Source of the DNA: an uncultured Salinimicrobium sp.
GTDB lineage: Bacteria; Bacteroidota; Bacteroidia; Flavobacteriales; Flavobacteriaceae
Assembly: GCA_946887025.1 (NCBI GenBank)
Contig: CAMPJY010000096.1
Span: 1-10,936, forward strand
Length of the DNA: 10,936 nucleotides
Direction: 5' to 3'
This document shows positions 6,554-10,936 of the stretch, piece after piece. Position numbers and translations under genes: made by a program. Every line of letters begins with the position of its first letter. The first letter of the stretch is position 1. The notes under the pieces were generated by a model. It was not told the DNA's origin. It did not search any database and saw only the letters and a program-made list of their open reading frames with translations.

Positions 6554-6593
6554 GATTCCCAAAATGAAAATTAATATCTTATTTTTGGGAATC
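6554..6593 (+). promoter_or_regulatory. serA promoter embedded in an 11-bp inverted repeat
   Basis: TATTTTTG at 6580-6587 matches TAnnTTTG, placing a start point near 6593 and leaving a leader of only about 15-20 nt before the ATG at 6610. A perfect inverted repeat, GATTCCCAAAA (6554-6564) and TTTTGGGAATC (6583-6593), surrounds and overlaps the -7 box with an 18-nt centre. Because the left arm is upstream of the predicted transcript start, this is more likely a protein-binding site than an RNA hairpin. No clear TTG -33 box is seen. Confidence 0.5.
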
Positions 6594-6609
6594 TTCGAAC
6601 CTATGCCTT

Positions 6610-8502
6610 ATGAAAGACAACAGATATTACGTTATTGATTTCGATAGTACTTTTACCAAAGTTGAAGCCCTGGATGTGCTGGGGGAGATTTCCCTTGCAG
6701 AAGATCAGTCCAAGACAGAGATCCTGAAAGAGATAGAGGATCTGACCAATAAAGGCATGGGGGGCGAGATCACCTTCAGGGAATCGCTCGAAGAGCGGCT
6801 TCGATTGCTGCGGGCTCACAAAAAACACCTGCAGCCGCTGGTGGAGACGCTTAGAAAAAGAGTTTCCACTTCCTTCATCCGCAACAGGTCCTTTTTTGAG
6901 GAAAACCACGAAAATATTTTCATCATCTCCAATGGGTTTAAGGAATTCATAGTTCCTATAGTGGGTGAATATGGGATAAAGGAGGAAAATGTCTTTGCCA
7001 ATACCTTCGAATATGATGAGGATGGTAAGATTACAGGCTTCGACAGGAACAACATTCTCTCCAGAAACAACGGAAAGGTGGAGCAGCTGAAATCGGTGAA
7101 TTTACAGGGAGATGTCTATGTGATTGGCGACGGATATACCGATTATGAAATCAAGGCAGCAGGCCTGGCCAATAAATTCTATGCCTTCACCGAGAACGTG
7201 GAGCGGGACAACGTATTGGAAAAGGCAGATCATATCACCCCCAGCCTGGATGAGTTCCTTTACCTTCATAAGCTGAATAAGGTGATCTCTTACCCCAAGA
7301 ACCGGATCAATGTGCTGCTGCTCGAAAATGTACATCCCGACGCCCTGAAGATGATGAAGAATGAAGGCTATAACGTCACCACCATCCCAGGAGCGCTGGA
7401 TGAGGAGGAACTGGCAGAAAAAATAAAGGACGTCTCCGTGATCGGGATCCGCTCCAAAACCCAGCTGACCAAAAAGGTGCTGGAGAACGCCCAGAGACTT
7501 ATTGCCGTTGGGGCCTTCTGTATAGGCACCAACCAGATCGACCTCGAGGAATGTCAGAAAAAAGGCATTGCGGTTTTCAATGCCCCCTTCAGCAATACCC
7601 GATCAGTAGTGGAACTTGCCATTGGGGAAATTATTCTTCTGATGCGCAACCTTCCCGATAAGATGACTCAGATGCATCAGGGAAACTGGAACAAATCCGC
7701 AGGCAGCAGTTTTGAGATCCGTGGCAAGAAACTCGGAATTGTGGGTTACGGCAATATTGGCGCCCAACTTTCCGTAGTGGCGGAGTCCATTGGCTTTGAT
7801 GTTTATTATTATGACATTGTAGAGAAACTGGGACTTGGAAATGCCACCAAGTGTCGTTCCCTTGACGAACTGCTGGAGAAGGTGGACATAGTCACACTTC
7901 ACGTAGACGGAAGGAAGGAGAACGCCAACCTGATTGGGGACAGTGAATTCAGTAAAATGAAGGAGGGCGCAATTTTCCTCAACCTGAGCCGGGGCCATGT
8001 AGTTGATATTGATGCCCTTCAGAAAAATCTGGTTTCAGGAAAATTACAAGGAGCCGGGGTGGATGTGTTTCCCCAGGAACCCAAAACCAATGCCGAGGCT
8101 TTCGAATCGCCCCTGCGCAACCTGCCTAACGTGATCCTTACCCCACATATTGGGGGAAGTACCCTGGAGGCTCAGGAGAATATCGGGAATTTCGTTCCCG
8201 GAAAGATCATTGAGTACATCAATACGGGCAGTACCACCAACAGCGTGAACTTTCCAAACCTGCAGCTGCCTATCCTGGAAAATGCGCATCGCCTGATCCA
8301 TATCCACCGCAACGTCCCGGGAATCCTCGCCAGTATCAATAACACCCTGGCCCGGCACCACATAAATATTGTGGGGCAGTACCTGAAAACCAACGAAACC
8401 ATAGGATACGTGATCACAGACATCGACAAGGCCTATGACAAGGGGGTGATTAAGGACCTGAAAGAAATTCAGGGTACCATCAGGTTCAGGATCCTTTATT
8501 AG
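6610..8502 (+). CDS. serA: Fused SerB-like HAD phosphatase / 3-phosphoglycerate dehydrogenase with ACT domain
   Basis: A 630-aa cytoplasmic fusion. Residues 1-215 form a HAD phosphatase of phosphoserine-phosphatase type: motif I DFDST (Asp10 nucleophile, Asp12), motif II Ser107 (IISNGF), motif III Lys156, motif IV GDGYTD (173-178). Residues about 233-545 are D-3-phosphoglycerate dehydrogenase: NAD motif GYGNIG (379-384), catalytic Arg461 (LSRGHVVD), Glu490 (FPQEP) and His513 (TPHIGGS). Residues about 560-630 are an ACT domain (HRNVPGILASINNTLARHHI), the serine-sensing regulatory domain of E. coli-type SerA. The protein therefore combines step 1 (3-phosphoglycerate oxidation) and probably step 3 (phosphoserine hydrolysis) of serine synthesis; the middle enzyme SerC is not in the window. 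Substrate of the HAD half is inferred from motif I and the fusion. Short-leader promoter; divergent from arsR. Confidence 0.94.
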   Translation: MKDNRYYVIDFDSTFTKVEALDVLGEISLAEDQSKTEILKEIEDLTNKGMGGEITFRESLEERLRLLRAHKKHLQPLVETLRKRVSTSFIRNRSFFEENHENIFIISNGFKEFIVPIVGEYGIKEENVFANTFEYDEDGKITGFDRNNILSRNNGKVEQLKSVNLQGDVYVIGDGYTDYEIKAAGLANKFYAFTENVERDNVLEKADHITPSLDEFLYLHKLNKVISYPKNRINVLLLENVHPDALKMMKNEGYNVTTIPGALDEEELAEKIKDVSVIGIRSKTQLTKKVLENAQRLIAVGAFCIGTNQIDLEECQKKGIAVFNAPFSNTRSVVELAIGEIILLMRNLPDKMTQMHQGNWNKSAGSSFEIRGKKLGIVGYGNIGAQLSVVAESIGFDVYYYDIVEKLGLGNATKCRSLDELLEKVDIVTLHVDGRKENANLIGDSEFSKMKEGAIFLNLSRGHVVDIDALQKNLVSGKLQGAGVDVFPQEPKTNAEAFESPLRNLPNVILTPHIGGSTLEAQENIGNFVPGKIIEYINTGSTTNSVNFPNLQLPILENAHRLIHIHRNVPGILASINNTLARHHINIVGQYLKTNETIGYVITDIDKAYDKGVIKDLKEIQGTIRFRILY

Positions 8503-8511
8503 AGATATGTG

Positions 8512-8648
8512 CAGCTCCTACGGAGCTGGGGGAAGCGGAATGGCTATTTCGACAAAGATGTCCCTTCTCCGGAGGGTATACAGCCAAGCTCCTTAGGCAA
8601 TTTGGTAGAAAGGACGTCCCACCCACAACAAGGTCCATTGGGGCGACA
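8512..8648 (+). repeat. Second, diverged copy of the composite palindromic repeat
   Basis: Starting 10 bases after the serA stop, a hairpin CAGCTCC/GGAGCTG (8512-8518/8522-8528) leads into sequence colinear with the minus strand of 159-23. The shared blocks are CTACGGAGC, GGAATG...ATTTC.ACAAAGATG...CGGAGG (8537-8577) and GGGGCGACA at the far end (8640-8648). The 12-bp terminal repeats of the left-edge copy are not recognisable here, so this copy is older or truncated. An 87-codon frame runs through it but is not a gene. The first hairpin could end or stabilise the serA message, though no T-run follows it. Confidence 0.65.
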
Positions 8649-8869
8649 TTTTTTATCCGCCCACCCTAAAACGTTTTCGAAAATCCTTGTGAAACTGGGA
8701 GTTAGCCGAAAATTGCCTCCCAAAACCTTTTTCCCGCAGAATTTTTTTTCCCGAACCGATTTTTTGGGCTGATTTTTTTCCTGAAAATCATTGCAGGCCC
8801 TTATTTTTCAATACTTTCCTTATTTAAAAAATATTTTTGGCTATCTGTAAAACGAGACATGTTTTCATA
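8649..8869. other. T-rich intergenic stretch without a gene
   Basis: No credible coding or RNA gene is visible. The stretch has repeated T-tracts (around 8738-8745, 8760-8765 and 8772-8779) with GATTTTTT occurring twice, and TATTTTTG at 8832-8839, which also fits the -7 consensus and could be a second upstream promoter for the small lipoprotein gene. Confidence 0.5.
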
Positions 8870-8877
8870 TACATTTG
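8870..8877 (+). promoter_or_regulatory. Candidate -7 element for the small lipoprotein gene
   Basis: TACATTTG matches TAnnTTTG exactly, 37 bases before the ATG at 8907. The -33 box is not obvious. Confidence 0.5.
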
Positions 8878-8906
8878 CCGCTCAAATCAAATAATCATCT
8901 AATAAA

Positions 8907-9131
8907 ATGAAAAAATCATTTTTGACTTTTGCTGCCCTTGTAATGGTGTTAAGCTTTACTTCTTGTAAAGAAACTCCTGCAGAAACTACAACTGAAACTG
9001 AGGCTATCGAAACTGAAACTGAAGTTCTTGAAGAAGAAGTTTCTGAAGAGATCATCGTAGAAGACGTAGACTCTCTTTCAACTGAGGCAACTGAAGTAGA
9101 AGAAGAAGTTACTGAAACTCCTGCTATCTAA
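8907..9131 (+). CDS. Small Glu/Thr-rich lipoprotein
   Basis: A 74-aa predicted lipoprotein: a basic start and hydrophobic core, then SFTSC with Cys20 as the lipidation site. The mature 55 residues are low complexity, almost entirely Glu, Thr, Val and Ser (ETETEVLEEEVSEE, EATEVEEEVTE), strongly acidic and without aromatic residues or a recognisable domain. The coding sequence itself is repetitive in GAAACT/GAAGAA-type codons. It has its own promoter and a strong terminator, so it looks like a real monocistronic gene that may be well expressed. Such a short, highly charged tail suggests a disordered surface or periplasmic polymer-like peptide, but no function can be assigned. Its Thr/Glu-rich character resembles the linker of the azurin at 2878-3426, a similarity of composition only. 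Confidence 0.85.
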   Translation: MKKSFLTFAALVMVLSFTSCKETPAETTTETEAIETETEVLEEEVSEEIIVEDVDSLSTEATEVEEEVTETPAI

Positions 9132-9153
9132 TCTGGATTTTCACAGATAAAAG

Positions 9154-9180
9154 AAAACCCGGCCACTGGCCGGGTTTTTT
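9154..9180. terminator. Bidirectional intrinsic terminator
   Basis: AAAACCCGGCC (9154-9164), ACT loop, GGCCGGGTTTT (9168-9178), a perfect 11-bp stem ending in a T-run. On the minus strand it continues into TTTTCTTTTATC, so it can also stop transcription of the convergent membrane-protein gene ending at 9205. Confidence 0.93.
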
Positions 9181-9204
9181 ATTTTACATTCCAATACCTT
9201 TATT

Positions 9205-9891
9205 TCATGTTTTCTGTACGGACAGGTCGAGACCCGTATTTCCGACAGGCTTCCTGTTCCTGTCAACAAACAAGGCAAATATCACTATAAGCCATTGCAG
9301 CTGCCCCGCCCAGGCAATCGCATCCACATCTGTCGGTGCAGGGCCTAAGGTGTTGGCAACCTGAATGAGTATCAGAAAGACCACCAGGGAGAAAAATCCA
9401 TACTTCCCGAATTTATTCTTTGCAGTGGTCGCTCTCAGGTATATCCATACCCCTCCCAGAAAAAAAAGCGCCTCCGCCAGGGCCGTTAGCACAGGATAAT
9501 TCCACAAGCCCAGCCCCACTACAGGTGAATCCCCAGGCATCAGTGGCAGGTCAGGCCTATGCACCAGGAAGTCAAGGAACCAGTGACTGAGGACACAGAG
9601 AAAGATCACCAGGCTGTACTTTCTGCTTTTCAGAAGAAGGTAAGTGAGCAGGCCCAGCAACAGGGACCATAGTAAAACCATCAGCAGGCTGTGGGAAATT
9701 GGGTAATGCGTAAATTCCATCGGATTCACCGCTGTGATCCCGGGAGTGATCTTTACGTGTTCGAGGTCCAAAACAAGCAGGGAGGGCCATAACAGGTCCA
9801 GAAATTGCGAGGCAATGAGCAGTGCCCCAAGGGAAACGGCCGGAGCAAACTTTTTGGCTCCAAATCCTATCCCGAAATGTGCTATGAACAT
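9205..9891 (-). CDS. Multi-pass membrane protein, DUF457/YdjM-like putative metal-dependent hydrolase
   Basis: A 228-aa integral inner-membrane protein with about six hydrophobic segments (roughly residues 16-38, 67-87, 92-110, 130-152, 164-182 and 193-210). Conserved-looking polar residues sit at segment edges: His5 (IAHFGIGF), Asp32 (SQFLDLLWP), His62 and His67 (THYPISHSLL), and His103/Asp107 (LSHWFLDFLVHRPD, also His111 and Asp114). Early His, an Asp near the end of the first membrane segment, an xHSL motif and SHxxxD are the pattern of the DUF457/YdjM-like group annotated as membrane metal-dependent hydrolases. The substrate of that group is not established. The start at 9891 is the first Met and gives the expected MFIAHFG beginning. 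It converges on the small lipoprotein gene and shares its terminator; it is divergent from the gene at 9964. Confidence 0.75.
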   Translation of the reverse strand: MFIAHFGIGFGAKKFAPAVSLGALLIASQFLDLLWPSLLVLDLEHVKITPGITAVNPMEFTHYPISHSLLMVLLWSLLLGLLTYLLLKSRKYSLVIFLCVLSHWFLDFLVHRPDLPLMPGDSPVVGLGLWNYPVLTALAEALFFLGGVWIYLRATTAKNKFGKYGFFSLVVFLILIQVANTLGPAPTDVDAIAWAGQLQWLIVIFALFVDRNRKPVGNTGLDLSVQKT

Positions 9892-9907
9892 AATGTTTTT
9901 TGTTTAG

Positions 9908-9939
9908 TTGAATAAATGTAAAAATTTTTCTTAAAATTG
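9908..9939 (+). promoter_or_regulatory. Candidate promoter for the gene at 9964
   Basis: TTG (9908-9910), a 21-nt spacer and TAAAATTG (9932-9939, 7/8 match to TAnnTTTG) lie 24 bases before the ATG at 9964. Confidence 0.4.
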
Positions 9940-9963
9940 AAGCTGTTCCCTAGAACCGAAATT

Positions 9964-10578
9964 ATGAAAAACTCCACAGTGGAATTTAAACGTCCTGTAA
10001 AGCTGCTTCAGGTATTCCGCAACCTGAATGTTTATGGGAAAGACAAGAAATCCTTTGGGGCCCGAAAGCAGGAGGTTGCATGGAGGAAATTTGAGTCTAA
10101 AAGCGGCTACGTGAGGGATGGGGAGCTCTTTCTTCCAGAGACTGTTCTGCAGCAGCCCCATTTTCTGAACTGCGACCTGCTGACTCTGGAGGATTCTGTT
10201 CAGGAGACTGAATCCGAAGAGACCAATCAGTGTTTTTATCTTCATCATCCCAATCCCCTTCATATTTTTCAACTCAAGCAGGAGGAGGAGCTTGTCCTCG
10301 ATCTTAAGTATGGGTACTTTGAGGTGGGGATTCCCAAAAGGAATGACTTCAAGCTGTGTGAGCTGAAGCTGAATGAGCCGGTGGAGATAATGATCAACGG
10401 CAAGACGGATGCTTCCATGTCTTCAGGAAGGCAGCGCCAGTTCAAGGAGCAATTTTACATCTTCAACTATCTCGGGCAGTTTTCGGAATGCTCGATCCTC
10501 AGGGAGCCTTTTACTCCTGTCTCCAAAGAAGTGCCGGCGCAGCGGAAGCAGGTAAACCTGCTGAAAACCCTGTGGTGA
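9964..10578 (+). CDS. Conserved-looking hypothetical protein, 204 aa
   Basis: I do not assign a function. The ATG at 9964 is preferred over an in-frame TTG at 9937, which lies within the candidate -7 box. The protein is soluble with no signal peptide or membrane segment. It has a basic N-terminal third (VEFKRPVKLLQVFRNLNVYG), an acidic Gln/Glu-rich middle (about 76-110), a beta-rich core (EEELVLDLKYGYFEVG), and a striking polar stretch NGKTDASMSSGRQRQFKEQF at about 145-164 that looks like a ligand-binding or active loop. Codon use and composition match the neighbours, so the frame looks genuinely coding. It is followed 81 nt later by another gene on the same strand, with a possible hairpin between them. 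Confidence 0.75.
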   Translation: MKNSTVEFKRPVKLLQVFRNLNVYGKDKKSFGARKQEVAWRKFESKSGYVRDGELFLPETVLQQPHFLNCDLLTLEDSVQETESEETNQCFYLHHPNPLHIFQLKQEEELVLDLKYGYFEVGIPKRNDFKLCELKLNEPVEIMINGKTDASMSSGRQRQFKEQFYIFNYLGQFSECSILREPFTPVSKEVPAQRKQVNLLKTLW

Positions 10579-10616
10579 AGCAGAAGTTTGCGGGAAACAT
10601 GACCAGAATCATATTC

Positions 10617-10657
10617 AGGCCCCGATTAGATTCCAATCTTTGGGGCTTAAACTTTTT
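10617..10657 (+). terminator. Possible terminator hairpin between the last two genes
   Basis: AGGCCCC (10617-10623) can pair with GGGGCTT (10642-10648, one G-T pair), with a smaller GATT/AATC stem inside the loop, followed by AAAC and a T-run just before the next ATG at 10660. The large loop and the 4-base gap before the T-run make it a weak terminator; it could equally be a leader structure of the downstream gene. Confidence 0.35.
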
Positions 10658-10659
10658 TC

Positions 10660-10936
10660 ATGCAAGCACCCGCTCAACACTCATTTCATATTCCTGTTAT
10701 GGGAATTGCCTTTACCATCGATTCCCCCATTAAAGTAGCCAGATACGGGATCAATTCCACTATTTCCATCATTGAGGATAACCTGGTGGAGATCATGCGC
10801 AAACACTATTATAAGCAGCTTGGCGAGCCCTATGTTCCCATAAGCATAAAGGAAAACGAGTATCGCGCCCGTCGCATCACTGATTATCTGAACCTGGTGA
10901 ACCGGATTGTGAAACAGGGCTTCGAGGAGTTGAGGA
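10660..10936 (+). CDS. Unassigned protein, 5' part only (cut by the window edge)
   Basis: An open frame runs without a stop from the ATG at 10660 to the last base, giving about 92 residues. It begins MQAPAQHSFHIPVMGIAFTI; a second in-frame ATG at 10699 is possible but would remove the FHIPVMG segment that reads as part of the domain. Visible features are a beta-like, apolar start (HIPVMGIAFTIDSPIKVARYG), then an amphipathic charged region (EDNLVEIMRKHYYKQLGEPY) and a basic stretch (NEYRARRITDYLNLVNRIVKQ). I see no signal peptide and cannot name the family from this portion. The T-run directly before the ATG leaves little room for a conventional ribosome binding site. Confidence 0.7.
   Translation, partial: MQAPAQHSFHIPVMGIAFTIDSPIKVARYGINSTISIIEDNLVEIMRKHYYKQLGEPYVPISIKENEYRARRITDYLNLVNRIVKQGFEELR

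Noticed and set aside
8509..8772. 87-codon open frame after serA
   Set aside because: It begins at a non-ATG codon, runs through the palindromic repeat and the T-tracts, and its translation shows no domain or natural composition.
9931..10272. Minus-strand 113-codon frame
   Set aside because: Antisense to the 204-aa gene and its own candidate promoter; composition looks like a shadow.

Overview
The window looks like a chromosomal segment from a marine or environmental member of the Bacteroidota, most likely a Flavobacteriaceae. The reasons are: lipoprotein signal peptides on several genes; short AT-rich leaders with promoters of the TTG-N~20-TAnnTTTG type instead of E. coli-like -10 boxes; the SerB-like/SerA fusion protein; an ArsR with the Cys pattern I know from flavobacterial homologues; and dense small palindromic repeats between genes. 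No rRNA, tRNA, integrase, transposase or CRISPR array is visible.

Layout. Positions 1-180 hold a composite palindromic repeat element with 12-bp terminal inverted repeats. On the minus strand, a 23S rRNA pseudouridine synthase (rluE-like, 2153-2719) is followed by an M61 family lipoprotein peptidase with a PDZ domain (196-2067). A lipoprotein azurin (2878-3426) is read divergently and ends at a strong intrinsic terminator. Positions 3483-3901 contain no gene but a cluster of GGCT-nn-AGCC palindromes.

Next comes a minus-strand block read in the order arsR (6090-6425), arsM (5161-6045), a HipA-like kinase (4263-5060) and a DUF3037 protein (3902-4285). The last two overlap by 23 nt and form a clear two-gene module of unknown role. 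The ars promoter carries a 12-bp palindrome overlapping its -7 element, consistent with autoregulation by ArsR. Divergent from it is a 630-aa fusion of a SerB-like HAD phosphatase, 3-phosphoglycerate dehydrogenase and an ACT domain (6610-8502). It joins steps 1 and 3 of serine synthesis and has an 11-bp inverted repeat around its promoter.

Downstream of serA lies a second, diverged copy of the left-edge repeat in opposite orientation (8512-8648). It is followed by a T-rich gap, a small Glu/Thr-rich lipoprotein (8907-9131), a bidirectional terminator, and a convergent multi-pass membrane protein of DUF457/YdjM type (9205-9891). The right end has two co-directional genes I cannot assign a function: a 204-aa protein (9964-10578) and the start of a gene cut by the window edge (10660 onward).

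Most of this is ordinary chromosomal content. The best candidates for undescribed biology are the overlapping HipA-like kinase/DUF3037 pair behind the arsenic genes, the operator-like inverted repeat at serA, and the two families of intergenic palindromic elements.
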